DNA of 64,000 nucleotides from Ferribacterium limneticum (GTDB taxonomy: Bacteria; Pseudomonadota; Gammaproteobacteria; Burkholderiales; Rhodocyclaceae), in assembly GCF_020510585.1 (NCBI RefSeq), contig NZ_CP075190.1, forward strand, positions 616,001 through 680,000, read 5' to 3'. Below the pieces are notes generated by a model, which had not been told where the DNA came from, made no database searches, and was given only the letters and a program-made list of their open reading frames with translations. A program made the position numbers and the translations under genes. The stretch's first letter is position 1, and every line of letters starts with the position of its first letter. Positions 54,046 to 63,400 of this stretch are shown here, in pieces.

Positions 54046-55401
54046 ATGCTCGATAACCTGACCAATCGCCTTGCTCGCGTCATGAAGACGCTGAAGGGCG
54101 AAGCTCGCCTGACGGAAACCAATATTGCCGATGCCTTGCGCGAAGTGCGCATGGCGCTACTCGAGGCCGACGTGGCCTTGCCGGTGGTCAAGGATTTCAT
54201 TGCCGCCGTCAAGGAGAAGGCGGTGGGCGAGGCAGTGATCGGTTCGCTGAGTCCTGGCCAGGCGCTGATCGGTGTCGTGCATGCCGAACTGACCAAGATC
54301 ATGGGCGACGCCCATGAAGGGATCAACTTCAATACCCAGCCGCCGGCGATCATCCTGATGGCCGGTTTGCAGGGCGCCGGCAAGACGACAACCGTCGGCA
54401 AGCTGGGTAAGTTTCTCAAGGAAAATCACAAGAAGAAGGTGCTCGTGGTTTCCTGTGACGTTTATCGTCCGGCGGCGATCGAGCAGTTGAAGTCGGTGGC
54501 CGGGCAGGCTGGTGTCGACTTCTTTCCGTCGACCATCGGCGAGAAGCCGGAGGCGATTGCCTTGGCGGCGCTGGATTGGGCCAAGCGTCATTATCACGAC
54601 GTGCTGTTAGTCGATACGGCCGGTCGTCTGGCTATCGACGAAGAAATGATGGCCGAAATCAAGCGGCTGCACGCGGCGATCAATCCGATTGAGACACTGT
54701 TCGTCGTCGATGCCATGTTGGGCCAGGATGCGGTCAACACGGCCAAGTCCTTCAACGAGGCGTTGCCGCTGACCGGCGTCGTGCTGACCAAGCTCGATGG
54801 TGATTCGCGTGGTGGTGCCGCCTTGTCGGTGCGTCATGTTACCGGCAAGCCGATCAAGTTCTCGGGTGTGGGCGAAAAGCTGTCGGGCCTCGAAGCCTTC
54901 CATCCGGAACGGATGGCCTCGCGGATTCTCGGCATGGGCGACGTGCTATCGCTGATTGAAGATGCCAAGAAGGGTCTGGACGAGGAAAAGGCGATTGCCT
55001 TCGCCAAGAAACTCAAATCCGGCAAGGGTTTTGACCTCAACGACTTCAAGGAACAGATCGCCCAGATGCGCAATATGGGCGGCCTGACCGCGATGATGGA
55101 CAAGATGCCGGCTCAGATCGCGCAGATGGCTGGCCAGATGCCGGCTGGCGCCGAGAACAAGATGGTCGGTCGCGTCGAGGGCATCATCAATTCCATGACC
55201 CCGCTCGAGCGTGCCAAGCCGGAACTGATCAAGGCCAGTCGCAAGCGCCGTATCGCGATGGGGGCGGGCGTTCAGGTGCAGGAAGTCAATCGCCTGCTCA
55301 ACCAGTTCGAGCAGTCGCAGAAAATGATGAAGATGATGGCCAAGGGCGGCATCGGCAAGTTGATGCGCGGTATGAAGGGCATGATGCCCGGCATGCGCTG
55401 A
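54046..55401 (+). CDS. ffh: signal recognition particle protein Ffh
   Basis: GTPase of about 451 residues that binds 4.5S RNA and signal sequences and brings ribosomes to FtsY. The N domain begins MLDNLTNRLARVMKTLKG, the G1 motif GLQGAGKTTTVGKLG is near residue 106, with DTAGRLAIDEEMM and TKLDGDSRGGAAL following, and the methionine-rich M domain (residues about 330-451) ends KLMRGMKGMMPGM. The frame is open back to 53857; ATG 54046 is the family start. It is convergent with a lytic transglycosylase gene, separated by a 48-bp palindrome. Confidence 0.97.
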   Translation: MLDNLTNRLARVMKTLKGEARLTETNIADALREVRMALLEADVALPVVKDFIAAVKEKAVGEAVIGSLSPGQALIGVVHAELTKIMGDAHEGINFNTQPPAIILMAGLQGAGKTTTVGKLGKFLKENHKKKVLVVSCDVYRPAAIEQLKSVAGQAGVDFFPSTIGEKPEAIALAALDWAKRHYHDVLLVDTAGRLAIDEEMMAEIKRLHAAINPIETLFVVDAMLGQDAVNTAKSFNEALPLTGVVLTKLDGDSRGGAALSVRHVTGKPIKFSGVGEKLSGLEAFHPERMASRILGMGDVLSLIEDAKKGLDEEKAIAFAKKLKSGKGFDLNDFKEQIAQMRNMGGLTAMMDKMPAQIAQMAGQMPAGAENKMVGRVEGIINSMTPLERAKPELIKASRKRRIAMGAGVQVQEVNRLLNQFEQSQKMMKMMAKGGIGKLMRGMKGMMPGMR

Positions 55402-55414
55402 TTTCAATTTTGGC

Positions 55415-55462
55415 CGTTTTTTCCGGTTGACCGTGGAATTCCACGGTCAACCGGAAAAAACG
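55415..55462. repeat. dispersed repeat copies K and L, head-to-head, forming a perfect 48-bp palindrome
   Basis: Copy K (55415-55438, plus) and copy L (55439-55462, minus) meet exactly at GGAA/TTCC, giving 24+24 perfectly complementary bases centred on GAATTC. It lies between two convergent genes. The A and T runs at the ends allow it to act as a bidirectional terminator. AT-rich upstream parts continue outward on both sides (ATTTCAATTTTGGCC left; GGCGTTTT/CGGCG right). Confidence 0.97.
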
Positions 55463-55469
55463 CCGAAAA

Positions 55470-56081
55470 TCAAAGTCCAGACTGGGCCAACCTGGATGGT
55501 TTGTCGTAGCCCCACTGATTCTGCCAGGCAGCGCGAACCATGTTCGGATATTCCGGCTTGCCCAAGCTGCCGTTGTAGCGACCGAGGGCGCGGAACAGGT
55601 CGCCCTTTTCGATATCCAGGTAATGACGCAGAATCGTGCAGCCGTAGCGCAGGCTGGTTCGCAGGTCGAACAGCGAGTCATCCGGCCGGCCGATGACCTT
55701 GACCCAGAACGGCATCACCTGCATGTAGCCGCGCGCCCCGGCTGACGACACGGCGTATTTGCGAAAGCCGGATTCGACCTGCATGAGGCCGAGCACCAAT
55801 TGCGGGTCCAGCCCGGCGCGGGTCGCTTCGTAATGCACGCTACGCAGCAGATCGATGCGGTATTCGCGGTTCGGGATGCGTTTTTCCAAGCGGCGGGACA
55901 TCTCGCCCAGCCAGTCGGCCGCTTCCATCGGGGTCTTGAATGAACTGACCGTCGGGCGGGAGTCTGAAACAGCCTTGTGCAGCGCGGCCTGTACGCTGGC
56001 CGAGAGCGGTTCATACTTTTGCGCGCCAGCGAAAGCCGCTGACGCGCCACACAAACAAAGGGCCGTAATCAGGCGACGCAC
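55470..56081 (-). CDS. lytic murein transglycosylase (SLT domain)
   Basis: Exported protein of 203 residues. A signal peptide ([16 protein letters not shown]) is followed by an SLT/goose-lysozyme domain with catalytic Glu in [26 protein letters not shown] and the later motif [20 protein letters not shown]. It cleaves peptidoglycan glycan strands. Its start overlaps the proS stop by 13 bp, so the genes are coupled. The C-terminus lies only 8 bp from the repeat palindrome. Confidence 0.93.
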   Translation of the reverse strand: MRRLITALCLCGASAAFAGAQKYEPLSASVQAALHKAVSDSRPTVSSFKTPMEAADWLGEMSRRLEKRIPNREYRIDLLRSVHYEATRAGLDPQLVLGLMQVESGFRKYAVSSAGARGYMQVMPFWVKVIGRPDDSLFDLRTSLRYGCTILRHYLDIEKGDLFRALGRYNGSLGKPEYPNMVRAAWQNQWGYDKPSRLAQSGL

Positions 56082-57799
56082 AACTTTCCTTTGAGGACGC
56101 TGAGCGCGTCTGCTTGCGCGATCATCGTCGGTTCTGCATCGCGGCGGCCCTTGTATTCGAGCTGGCCTTCCTTCAGGCCGCGCTCGCCAATGACTACGCG
56201 ATGCGGGATACCGATCAGTTCCATGTCGGCAAACATGACGCCGGGACGCTCGTTTCGGTCATCGAGCACGACATCGACGCCAGCCGCCTTCAATTCGCCG
56301 TACAACTGGTCGGCGGCCGCCTTGACGGCCTCGCTCTTGTGATAGCCCATCGGCACCAGGCAAACCTCGAACGGCGCGATGGCCGGTGGCAGGATGATGC
56401 CCTTGTCGTCGTTGCCTTGCTCGATGGCGGCGCCGACAATGCGCGACACGCCAATGCCGTAGCAGCCCATTTCCATGATCTGGCTTTTGCCGTTTTCGTC
56501 GAGGTAAGCGCAGTTCAGCGCCTCGGCGTACTTCTGGCGAAGCTGGAAAATGTGGCCGACTTCGATGCCGCGGAGGATTTCCAGCGTCCCTTGACCATCA
56601 GGGGAGGGATCGCCAGCGACGACGTTGCGGATATCGGCCACTTCCGGCTCCGGCAGGTCGCGGCCGAAATTGGTTCCGGTCAGGTGGAAGCCCGCTTCAT
56701 TGGCGCCGCAAACGAAATCGCTCATCGCGGCAACGCTACGATCAGCAAAAATAGCCACTTTTTCCCGGTTGACCGTGGCAGGCCCGATATAACCGGGCTG
56801 GCAGCCCAGGTATTCCTCGACCTCGCGCTCCGTGGCGAAACGGAACGGGTTGATGGTGGCAATCTTGCTCGCCTTGATTTCATTCAGTTCGTGATCGCCG
56901 CGCAGCAAAAGCAGGGCGAAGGTCGTGCTGCCATCTTCCTTCTCGCTCATGACTGCAATCGATTTGACGATTTTTTCCAGCGGTACGCCCAGACATTCGG
57001 CAACATCGACGCAAGCCATCTTGCCTGGCGTGGCGACCTTGGTCATCGTCTGCGTCGCGGCGCCGCGCGCGGAGGAGGGGGCGACGGCCTCGGCCAGTTC
57101 AACGTTGGCCGCATAGCCGGAATCCGGGCAGAAGGCGATGTCGTCCTCGCCGGAGTCAGCCAACACATGGAATTCGTGCGATCCGGTGCCACCGATCGAG
57201 CCGGTATCGGCCGCCACCGCACGGAACCTCAGGCCGAGGCGCGTAAAGATGCGGCTATAGGTGTCGTACATGTTGCCGTATTCGCGCTTCAGGTCGTCGA
57301 AGGACGAATGGAAAGAGTAGCCGTCCTTCATCAGGAATTCGCGGCCGCGCATCACGCCGAAACGGGGGCGAATCTCGTCGCGGAACTTGGTTTGCACCTG
57401 ATACAGGTGAATCGGCAACTGGCGATAGCTCTTCACATCACGCCGCACGACGTCGGTAATCACTTCCTCGTGCGTCGGGCCGATAACGAATTCGCGCTGG
57501 TGGCGATCCTTGAAACGCAATAGTTCCGGACCATATTGCTCCCAGCGGCCTGACTCCTGCCAAAGTTCGGCCGGTTGAACGGCCGGCATCAGCAACTCAA
57601 GAGCCCCAGCATTGTTCATCTCTTCGCGCACGATGTTTTCGACCTTGCGCAACACGCGCAGGCCAAGCGGCATCCAGGTATAAATGCCAGCCGCCGCCCG
57701 CTTGATATAGCCGGCGCGCAGCATCATTTTTTGGCTGATAACTTCAGCGTCGGCCGGTGCTTCCTTGAGAGTGCTAAAAAAGAACTGCGAAGTGCGCAT
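56069..57799 (-). CDS. proS: prolyl-tRNA synthetase
   Basis: Class II synthetase of 576 residues that charges tRNA-Pro, with the bacterial INS editing domain. Motif 1 lies in [21 protein letters not shown], motif 2 in [29 protein letters not shown] and motif 3 in [17 protein letters not shown]; the YbaK-like editing insert covers about residues 230-390 and the anticodon domain is C-terminal. A repeat copy encodes ATVNREKV inside the editing insert. It is divergent from rppH. Confidence 0.97.
   Translation of the reverse strand: MRTSQFFFSTLKEAPADAEVISQKMMLRAGYIKRAAAGIYTWMPLGLRVLRKVENIVREEMNNAGALELLMPAVQPAELWQESGRWEQYGPELLRFKDRHQREFVIGPTHEEVITDVVRRDVKSYRQLPIHLYQVQTKFRDEIRPRFGVMRGREFLMKDGYSFHSSFDDLKREYGNMYDTYSRIFTRLGLRFRAVAADTGSIGGTGSHEFHVLADSGEDDIAFCPDSGYAANVELAEAVAPSSARGAATQTMTKVATPGKMACVDVAECLGVPLEKIVKSIAVMSEKEDGSTTFALLLLRGDHELNEIKASKIATINPFRFATEREVEEYLGCQPGYIGPATVNREKVAIFADRSVAAMSDFVCGANEAGFHLTGTNFGRDLPEPEVADIRNVVAGDPSPDGQGTLEILRGIEVGHIFQLRQKYAEALNCAYLDENGKSQIMEMGCYGIGVSRIVGAAIEQGNDDKGIILPPAIAPFEVCLVPMGYHKSEAVKAAADQLYGELKAAGVDVVLDDRNERPGVMFADMELIGIPHRVVIGERGLKEGQLEYKGRRDAEPTMIAQADALSVLKGKLCVA
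56759..56780 (+). repeat. dispersed repeat copy M, inside proS
   Basis: TTTTTCCCGGTTGACCGTGG then CA, with AAAAATAGCCAC upstream, similar to copy I. In the proS frame it encodes ATVNREK within the editing insert. Confidence 0.9.
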
Positions 57800-57911
57800 G
57801 GGATGCTCTTGAATTCGTTGGGAAACCCCGATTTTACACGGTCCAGCTTCTTTGCATGCGGGCGCCCTTTGTGAAAGAATCCGGCTAACTATTAATTTTT
57901 GCAGGATATCT

Positions 57912-58460
57912 ATGCTCGACCGTGAAGGCTATCGCCCGAACGTCGGCATCATTCTTTGTAACGCCAAGAACGAGGTTTTCTGGGGTAAACGCATACGGGA
58001 GCATTCCTGGCAGTTTCCGCAAGGTGGCATCAAGCGTGGCGAAACGCCCGAAGAAGCCATGTTTCGCGAACTGCACGAAGAGGTCGGGCTCCTGCCCGAG
58101 CACGTGCGTATCCTTGGGCGAACCAAAGGCTGGTTGCGTTATGAAGTGCCGACACACTGGATCAAGCGCGAATGGCGCGGTTCTTATAAAGGCCAGAAAC
58201 AAATCTGGTTTCTGCTTCGTCTGGTAGGGCGCGACAATGACGTCAGTCTGCGTGCCACCAACAAGCCGGAATTCGATGCCTGGCGCTGGAACGACTACTG
58301 GATTCCGCTCGACGCGGTGATCGAGTTCAAGCGCTCTGTTTATGAACAGGCGCTCAATGAACTTGTCCGCTTTATCGATTTTGACCGAAAAGGGGCGAAG
58401 CATCGGCGGTTAGCCGGTGAGTCGGCGGATTCCGATATGCCCGCCTCGCACGAGGATTAA
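57912..58460 (+). CDS. rppH: RNA pyrophosphohydrolase
   Basis: Nudix enzyme of about 182 residues that removes pyrophosphate from mRNA 5' ends and starts RNase E decay. The family N-terminus [16 protein letters not shown], the Nudix box [23 protein letters not shown] and the [22 protein letters not shown]-terminal regions are intact. The frame is open from 57852 but ATG 57912 matches the family and is preceded by AGGA. It is followed by two plus-strand genes with 2-3 bp spacing. Confidence 0.95.
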   Translation: MLDREGYRPNVGIILCNAKNEVFWGKRIREHSWQFPQGGIKRGETPEEAMFRELHEEVGLLPEHVRILGRTKGWLRYEVPTHWIKREWRGSYKGQKQIWFLLRLVGRDNDVSLRATNKPEFDAWRWNDYWIPLDAVIEFKRSVYEQALNELVRFIDFDRKGAKHRRLAGESADSDMPASHED

Positions 58461-58462
58461 CC

Positions 58463-58978
58463 ATGTCATTGTTCCGTAGTGCATCGCTCTTGTTGATGGC
58501 CATGCTCACATCCGCCACGGTTTTTGCTGATTTCGAAGAAGATTACGAAAGCAAGCAATGGCAGGAAATCGAGATTCAGCTGCCGGCGGCGCCCAAGCAA
58601 GAAACTTTGCTACCGTTTTACGTCAGCGCAGCCACTGAAAATCGCTTTTTTATCGATGGGGCGACGCTCACCGTTGGCAGCGATGGTGTCGTGCGCTACG
58701 TCCTGCTCGTCTTGACGCCGCAGGGCGCGCGCAACGTGACCTACGAAGGGATGCGTTGCGAGACCCGTGAGCGCCGTATCTATGCCTCGGGGCGGCTGGA
58801 TGGCAGTTGGTCGAAGGCGCGGAAAAACGAATGGGTGCGCATTCAGGATGCCTACGCGAATCGCCAGCATGCAGCGCTCTTCCTTGAGTATTTCTGCCCA
58901 ATTGGAAATATCGTGCAAGACGCCGCCGAAGCGCGAAATGCCTTGATCAAGGGTGTTCACCCGGATAACAAACGCTGA
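58463..58978 (+). CDS. CNP1-like family exported protein
   Basis: Exported protein of 171 residues. A signal peptide (LLLMAMLTSATVFA) is followed by a domain resembling the CNP1-like family: DFEEDYESKQWQEIEIQLP, LPFYVSAATENRFFIDGATLTVGSDGVVRY and TYEGMRCETRERRIYA. The family is of unknown function and is described mainly from Neisseria and other betaproteobacteria. It begins 2 bp after rppH and ends 3 bp before coq7. Confidence 0.85.
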   Translation: MSLFRSASLLLMAMLTSATVFADFEEDYESKQWQEIEIQLPAAPKQETLLPFYVSAATENRFFIDGATLTVGSDGVVRYVLLVLTPQGARNVTYEGMRCETRERRIYASGRLDGSWSKARKNEWVRIQDAYANRQHAALFLEYFCPIGNIVQDAAEARNALIKGVHPDNKR

Positions 58979-58981
58979 AAA

Positions 58982-59605
58982 ATGTCCCCGGATCAACTGA
59001 TTCTCGAGTTTGACCGTGCCCTGCGCACGGTGCTGGCGCAGGCCCGCAGCATTCGTTCAACGCCTGGCGAAATGTTGCCGGAGGCTAATCTTGATACCGA
59101 GCAAAAGCGTCACGTTGTCGGCCTGATGCGCGTCAATCACTGCGGTGAAATTTGCGCCCAGGCCTTGTATCAGGGACAAGCACTTACGTCCCGGGATCCG
59201 GTAATCCGCGAGGCGCTACGTGGCGCGGCCAACGAAGAAACTGAGCACCTTGCCTGGACAGAACAGCGCATCACCGAATTGGGCGGGCACAAGAGCCTGC
59301 TAAATCCGCTTCTGTATCTTGGCTCTCTGAGCCTGGGACTTACCGCTGGCGCTCTGGGTGATAAGTGGAATCTCGGCTTCCTGGCCGAAACCGAGCGGCA
59401 GGTCGAAGCCCATTTGGACGGACATTTGCTCAGCTTGCCCGTGGATGACGGCCGTTCGCGAGCGATTGTCGACCAGATGCGTCTGGATGAGATTCAGCAT
59501 GCCGAAACGGCCATTCAGTACGGTGCCGCCGAACTTCCCGCGCCGATAAAAATCGCCATGAAAATGGCGGCCAAGGTGATGACCGGGGCCGCCTACCGCA
59601 TCTGA
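58982..59605 (+). CDS. coq7: 2-polyprenyl-3-methyl-6-methoxy-1,4-benzoquinone monooxygenase
   Basis: Membrane-associated di-iron hydroxylase of 207 residues that adds the last ring hydroxyl in ubiquinone synthesis. Di-iron ligands appear in [41 protein letters not shown] and the C-terminal [19 protein letters not shown] (E/H pairs). The central hydrophobic stretch [19 protein letters not shown] may insert in the membrane. It ends convergently with osmC. Confidence 0.95.
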   Translation: MSPDQLILEFDRALRTVLAQARSIRSTPGEMLPEANLDTEQKRHVVGLMRVNHCGEICAQALYQGQALTSRDPVIREALRGAANEETEHLAWTEQRITELGGHKSLLNPLLYLGSLSLGLTAGALGDKWNLGFLAETERQVEAHLDGHLLSLPVDDGRSRAIVDQMRLDEIQHAETAIQYGAAELPAPIKIAMKMAAKVMTGAAYRI

Positions 59606-59621
59606 TCTGTCGAGGAAGAGC

Positions 59622-60050
59622 TCACGCTTCTTCGATGATTTCGAAGTCGTGCGTGATCTCTGCGGTCTTGGCTATCATGATCGACGCCGAGCAGTATTTG
59701 TCCTTCGATAACTCGATCGCGCGCGCAACCACGTCGGGCTTGAGCTGCTTGCCCTTGACGCGGTAATGAAAGTGGATGTGCGTAAAAATCTTGGGGTCGC
59801 TCTCGGCGCGTTCAGCTTTCAGGCTGACATCGCAAGCGCTGACGGCATGTCGACCTTTTTTCAGAATCAATACGACATCAAATGCCGTGCATCCCCCGGT
59901 GCCGGCCAGAACCATCTCCATCGGTCGCAGGCCCAAATTTCTTCCCCCCGCCTCCGGCGCGCCATCCATAACCACGGCGTGACCGCTGCCTGTCTCCGCG
60001 ACAAACGACATACCGGCGTCGTTACCCATCCATCTAACGGTGCATTCCAT
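59622..60050 (-). CDS. OsmC-family thiol peroxidase-like protein
   Basis: Cytoplasmic OsmC/Ohr-superfamily protein of 142 residues. The first redox Cys is in MVLAGTGGCTAFDVVLIL and the second in LSKDKYCSASIMIAKTAEI; a catalytic Arg is not obvious at the position used by Ohr, so a YhfA-like subgroup is likely. Substrates in this subgroup are not firmly known. It is convergent with coq7 and faces an AT-rich intergenic region upstream. Confidence 0.88.
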   Translation of the reverse strand: MECTVRWMGNDAGMSFVAETGSGHAVVMDGAPEAGGRNLGLRPMEMVLAGTGGCTAFDVVLILKKGRHAVSACDVSLKAERAESDPKIFTHIHFHYRVKGKQLKPDVVARAIELSKDKYCSASIMIAKTAEITHDFEIIEEA

Positions 60051-60059
60051 ATTGATCTC

Positions 60060-60410
60060 CTTGCAAGATCGTGAATTCTAACGGATGTGATGTATTAGGG
60101 TTTGATTTGGGAGGTTGTTGCGCTGCAGCAAATTATTGTTGGTTTCCCGTGGCTGATGGGGGTGTCATATGTTTTCGTAATGGTTAATAAAGTAATTAAT
60201 TGTTTAATATAACGCTTGTTATCATTATGTTATTTTAAATAAGTAATTGTTATTGCACCATAATAATATAAATGGTGCGTCGCACAAATGGCTCTTGTGC
60301 TCAGGCTGCTGTTCGTGGAGAATGCAAAGCGTACGAACTGTAGTGACTTAACAGCGATGAGTCCTTCGGTTCAGATTTGTCTCCTCCACCCTCCTCCTTT
60401 GGTGTGGATT
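60060..60410. other. AT-rich, gene-poor intergenic region, possible small RNA
   Basis: This stretch between osmC and rplM is clearly lower in GC than the rest of the window, especially 60180-60275 (runs such as TTTAATATAACGCTTGTTATC). No ORF of interest was found. A candidate stem pairs GTGGAG (near 60317) with CTCCAC (near 60384), and a strong terminator follows at 60413. Those features would suit a short non-coding RNA ending there, but no known RNA family was recognised. Confidence 0.4.
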
Positions 60411-60412
60411 TA

Positions 60413-60440
60413 ACGCGGCTCAGCGAGCCGCGTTTTTTTT
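60413..60440 (+). terminator. terminator upstream of rplM
   Basis: ACGCGGCT-CAGCG-AGCCGCGT stem followed by eight T. Because no annotated gene precedes it on this strand, it marks the end of an unannotated transcript from the AT-rich region or of read-through RNA. Confidence 0.85.
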
Positions 60441-60469
60441 ATCCTTTTGTCGAAATGAATGGATAGGCA

Positions 60470-60499
60470 TTGACACCTGCAGCAGGAGTCGACTAGAAT
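60470..60499 (+). promoter_or_regulatory. sigma-70 promoter of rplM-rpsI
   Basis: TTGACA (60470-60475), an 18-bp spacer and TAGAAT (60494-60499), 50 bp upstream of rplM. Both hexamers are near consensus, as expected for a ribosomal protein operon. Confidence 0.85.
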
Positions 60500-60549
60500 C
60501 CGCGCCTTTCTCCAATCTGCGCCCAAATTTTTCAGGACGGCACACTTAT

Positions 60550-60978
60550 ATGAAAACGTTTTCCGCCAAGCCACATGAGGTGAAGCGCGAGTGGTTTGTG
60601 GTAGACGCCACAGACAAGGTGCTCGGCCGCCTCGCAACCGAAATTGCCCGCCGACTGCGTGGCAAGCACAAGGCTATCTATACTCCGCACGTTGATACCG
60701 GCGATTTTATCGTCGTCACCAATGTCGAAAAGCTTACCGTGACAGGTAACAAGGCCGAAGATAAAAAGTACTACCGCCACTCCGGTTATCCGGGCGGTAT
60801 TTACGAAACCAACTTCAAGAAGATGCAGCAGCGTTTCCCGGGGCGTGCCTTGGAAACCGCCGTTAAGGGCATGCTGCCCAAGGGTCCGCTGGGCTATGCC
60901 ATGCTCAAGAAGCTTAAGTGCTACGCTGGCGAACAGCATCCTCACACTGCCCAGCAGCCGAAGGCTCTGGAAATTTAA
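60550..60978 (+). CDS. rplM: 50S ribosomal protein L13
   Basis: Ribosomal protein of 142 residues, the standard length. Landmarks are [38 protein letters not shown] and [20 protein letters not shown]. It lies 9 bp before rpsI, the conserved rplM-rpsI pair, and downstream of a near-consensus promoter. In E. coli L13 can regulate its own operon; no equivalent leader structure was identified here. Confidence 0.99.
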   Translation: MKTFSAKPHEVKREWFVVDATDKVLGRLATEIARRLRGKHKAIYTPHVDTGDFIVVTNVEKLTVTGNKAEDKKYYRHSGYPGGIYETNFKKMQQRFPGRALETAVKGMLPKGPLGYAMLKKLKCYAGEQHPHTAQQPKALEI

Positions 60979-60987
60979 GGGGTTATC

Positions 60988-61380
60988 ATGGCTGAAGGTT
61001 ATTTTTACGGTACCGGTCGTCGCAAGAGCGCCGTTGCCCGTGTGTTCATGAAGCGTGGCTCTGGCGCCATCGTCGTTAATGGCAAGCCGGTTGACCAGTT
61101 CTTTTCCCGTGAAACCGGCCGCATGATTGTGCGTCAGCCGTTGGCGCTGGTTGAGCAATTGAGCGGCTTCGATATCAAGGTAAATGTTATTGGCGGTGGT
61201 GAATCCGGCCAGGCTGGCGCGGTTCGCCACGGTATTACCCGTGCGCTAATTGAATACGACGCAGCGCTGAAGCCAGCACTGTCGAAGGCTGGTTTCGTTA
61301 CTCGCGATGCCCGCGAAGTCGAGCGTAAGAAAGTCGGCTTCCATAAGGCTCGTCGTCGCAAGCAATTCTCGAAGCGTTAA
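60988..61380 (+). CDS. rpsI: 30S ribosomal protein S9
   Basis: Ribosomal protein of 130 residues. Start [19 protein letters not shown], the conserved [14 protein letters not shown] region, and the basic C-terminal tail [11 protein letters not shown], whose end reaches the P site of the ribosome, are all typical. It ends the rplM-rpsI operon and is followed by a strong terminator. The chance similarity of its KPVDQFF codons to the dispersed repeat core is discussed among the rejected items. Confidence 0.99.
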   Translation: MAEGYFYGTGRRKSAVARVFMKRGSGAIVVNGKPVDQFFSRETGRMIVRQPLALVEQLSGFDIKVNVIGGGESGQAGAVRHGITRALIEYDAALKPALSKAGFVTRDAREVERKKVGFHKARRRKQFSKR

Positions 61381-61395
61381 TACGCTTTGCGATGG

Positions 61396-61422
61396 AAAAA
61401 GCCGCCTTTGGGCGGCTTTTTT
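61396..61422 (+). terminator. terminator of rplM-rpsI
   Basis: AAAAAGCCGCC-TTTG-GGCGGCTTTTTT, a 7-bp GC stem flanked by complementary A and T runs. Confidence 0.9.
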
Positions 61423-61571
61423 GTTTTTAGGGCGCGGAGTATTATGCTTCGTTGTTCGAAGGCCGGTGTCTTGATGCTGGCTATTGTCTAGAGTTTAATA
61501 AAGATATTGCCAATCATGGTGGGCGGAGCGGAGAGGGGCGGGATGTCGGGTCAAGACAAAACCACGGGGCT

Positions 61572-62306
61572 ATGCCCACTCCGGCTTTTGCCATGAGACT
61601 AAGGCGGTTTCGGCAGCGTTTCGGGATTACGGCGCCGAGGGTGGTTGTCCGGAGTTATTTGCCATGGCAATGGCTCGCTCTGCCGGCTGTGTTGTTGGCT
61701 CTCTTGGTTGGGGCGATCGGGTGGTTGATGGCTCAGCGCAATGAGGCGGGTACGTTGGGGCAGGAGGTTGAGGCGTTGCGTCAGCAGCTGCTCGTGCAGC
61801 GAGAGGAGTTGAATATTCTGCGCTCTGGTGCAGGAACTGGCCAAAACGCGGTCAGTATTGAGCGAGCAACTCAGCAGCAATTGCTGGGAAGGATTCAGGG
61901 CTTGGAGGCCCAAAACGCTGTGCTCAAGGAGGATATCCTTCTGTTTGAGCGTTTGATCCCGGTGGCTGGAGAGGGTGCCGTAATTCGGATTGAGAACTTT
62001 CGGGTTGCTCAGGAGGTGCCTGGGCATTTTCGCTATAGACTGCTCCTTGCATTCCAGCCAGATAGGCAGAGTCCTGATTTTCGTGGGCGCCTTCAGTTGG
62101 TCATTGACTTTGATCTCGCCGGTAAGGCAGTGCAGTTGCTGTTGCCGGATAAACGAGAGAGTGTTGCGGAGTATCAGCTCGAGTTAAAGCATTTTCTGCG
62201 TCGCGAGGGGGCATTTGAATTGCCGGTAGGGGCGGTCTTGCTAGGGGTGGAGGCCAGGGTTCTGCAGGGTGATACACTTAAGTTCAAGCGATTGGCTCAG
62301 CTCTAG
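61572..62306 (+). CDS. DUF6776-family membrane-anchored coiled-coil protein
   Basis: Product of about 244 residues: a basic N-terminus (RLRRFRQRFG), one transmembrane segment (WLALPAVLLALLVGAIGWLMAQ), a coiled coil of about 80 residues rich in Glu/Gln/Leu (EVEALRQQLLVQREELNILR) and a beta-rich C-terminal domain. The arrangement upstream of a bactofilin gene in betaproteobacteria suggests an envelope or cytoskeletal anchoring role, which is inference. The start is uncertain: ATG 61572 and ATG 61593 are both possible, and neither has a strong ribosome-binding site. Confidence 0.75.
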   Translation: MPTPAFAMRLRRFRQRFGITAPRVVVRSYLPWQWLALPAVLLALLVGAIGWLMAQRNEAGTLGQEVEALRQQLLVQREELNILRSGAGTGQNAVSIERATQQQLLGRIQGLEAQNAVLKEDILLFERLIPVAGEGAVIRIENFRVAQEVPGHFRYRLLLAFQPDRQSPDFRGRLQLVIDFDLAGKAVQLLLPDKRESVAEYQLELKHFLRREGAFELPVGAVLLGVEARVLQGDTLKFKRLAQL

Positions 62307-62317
62307 GAGTAGACCAG

Positions 62318-62719
62318 ATGTTCGGAAAAAAAGCAGAAAGCAAGCCTTTGGGGCGTATCGATAGTCTGATTGGTGCGGGTACTCGCGTAGAAGGCAGTGT
62401 TTGTTTTACGGGGGGGTTGCGCATCGATGGAGAGGTCAAGGGTAGTATTCTCGCTGCCGATGGAGCGTCTTCTTCCATGCTTGTGTTGAGTGAGCATGCG
62501 CGCATTGAGGGGGCTGTTAGTGTGGCTCATTTGGTAACGAATGGCACGGTTGTCGGTCCGGTTGCTGTGACCCAGTCGCTGGAGATGCAATCAAAGGCAC
62601 GCATCGTTGGCGATGTTGAGTACGTCATAATTGAAATGCAGCAAGGTGCTGTCATCGAGGGGCGCTTGCTCCATTCTGCCAGCAAGCCGGTGGAACTAAA
62701 GTTGGCAACTTCTGCCTAA
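62318..62719 (+). CDS. bactofilin (polymer-forming cytoskeletal protein)
   Basis: Bactofilin of 133 residues. The beta-helix core is recognisable by the repeated six-residue hydrophobic pattern in [53 protein letters not shown] and [24 protein letters not shown]. Such proteins form nucleotide-independent filaments that localise cell-wall or pole factors. It starts 12 bp after the DUF6776 gene, so the two are probably co-expressed. Confidence 0.92.
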   Translation: MFGKKAESKPLGRIDSLIGAGTRVEGSVCFTGGLRIDGEVKGSILAADGASSSMLVLSEHARIEGAVSVAHLVTNGTVVGPVAVTQSLEMQSKARIVGDVEYVIIEMQQGAVIEGRLLHSASKPVELKLATSA

Positions 62720-62724
62720 TTACA

Positions 62725-62753
62725 TTGACCGTGATTCCGCCGGCTCGCATAAT
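62725..62753 (+). promoter_or_regulatory. sigma-70 promoter of erpA
   Basis: TTGACC (62725-62730), a 17-bp spacer and CATAAT (62748-62753), 31 bp before erpA. The TTGACCGTG string here resembles part of the dispersed repeat but is explained by the -35 element. Confidence 0.65.
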
Positions 62754-62783
62754 TTCGCACGAATTTTCTCTGGAGTTTGTCTT

Positions 62784-63134
62784 ATGAACGCAGTTACTGA
62801 AATGACCACGCCCTTTGTTTTTACTGATAGCGCTGCTGGCAAAGTAAAGGAATTGATCGAAGAAGAGGGTAATCCCAGCCTCAAATTGCGCGTTTTCGTT
62901 ACTGGTGGCGGATGCTCTGGGTTCCAATACGGCTTCACTTTTGATGAGGAGGTCAATGAGGACGATACGACCATGGAAAAGAATGGCGTTACGCTACTGA
63001 TTGACCCGATGAGCTACCAGTACTTGGTCGGCGCTGAGATCGACTACAGCGAAGGTCTGGAGGGGTCGCAGTTTGTTATTCGGAATCCGAACGCAACTTC
63101 AACTTGCGGCTGTGGCTCATCATTTTCGGCCTGA
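62784..63134 (+). CDS. erpA: iron-sulfur cluster insertion protein ErpA
   Basis: A-type Fe-S carrier of 116 residues that delivers clusters to targets such as IspG. The three conserved cysteines are in [14 protein letters not shown] and the C-terminal [11 protein letters not shown]. The N-terminal [19 protein letters not shown] helix is typical. TCTGGAGTTTG lies just before the ATG. It has its own promoter and terminator and is the last gene before the rRNA operon. Confidence 0.97.
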   Translation: MNAVTEMTTPFVFTDSAAGKVKELIEEEGNPSLKLRVFVTGGGCSGFQYGFTFDEEVNEDDTTMEKNGVTLLIDPMSYQYLVGAEIDYSEGLEGSQFVIRNPNATSTCGCGSSFSA

Positions 63135-63156
63135 TTAATTCGGTTTTTGAAAAGGG

Positions 63157-63177
63157 GCGGCGAAGGCCGCCTTTTTT
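63157..63177 (+). terminator. terminator of erpA
   Basis: GGCGGC-GAAG-GCCGCC stem followed by six T. Confidence 0.85.
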
Positions 63178-63294
63178 ACGTCTATGTGGTTTGTTAAGTA
63201 TTCCTGAGATCGGGGTTGTTGAAGTTTTCTACGGTGTAATTGACTGATTTGAGGGGTGTTGTTGATGGGGTTTGGAGAAAGTTTCAGTTTTGTG

Positions 63295-63322
63295 TTGACG
63301 GCTTGGATTTAATCGGTAGAAT
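63295..63322 (+). promoter_or_regulatory. rRNA operon promoter P1
   Basis: TTGACG (63295-63300), 16-bp spacer, TAGAAT (63317-63322), followed by GCGC at the likely transcription start. The upstream DNA is T-rich, compatible with an UP element. Confidence 0.75.
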
Positions 63323-63400
63323 GCGCACCTCTCCTGCGGTGCCGGGCGTTTCCGGCGGTTGTAGGGGGGTCAGGCGAAGCAAGAAATTTTGCAAAAAAGC

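Noticed and set aside
56114..57523. 469-codon plus-strand open frame opposite proS
   Set aside because: Shadow of proS; no recognisable domain.
60280..60410. tmRNA or tRNA remnant in the AT-rich region
   Set aside because: GGTTCAGATTTG and CTCCTCCACC superficially resemble a T-loop and acceptor end, but the T-arm does not pair, so no tRNA-like fold is supported.
61085..61106. CCGGTTGACCAGTTCTTTT in rpsI as another repeat copy
   Set aside because: Only ten bases match, and they encode the conserved S9 segment KPVDQFF, which explains the similarity.
62725..62735. TTGACCGTG before erpA as a repeat copy
   Set aside because: The match covers only nine bases, and it coincides with a good -35 element at the right distance from CATAAT.
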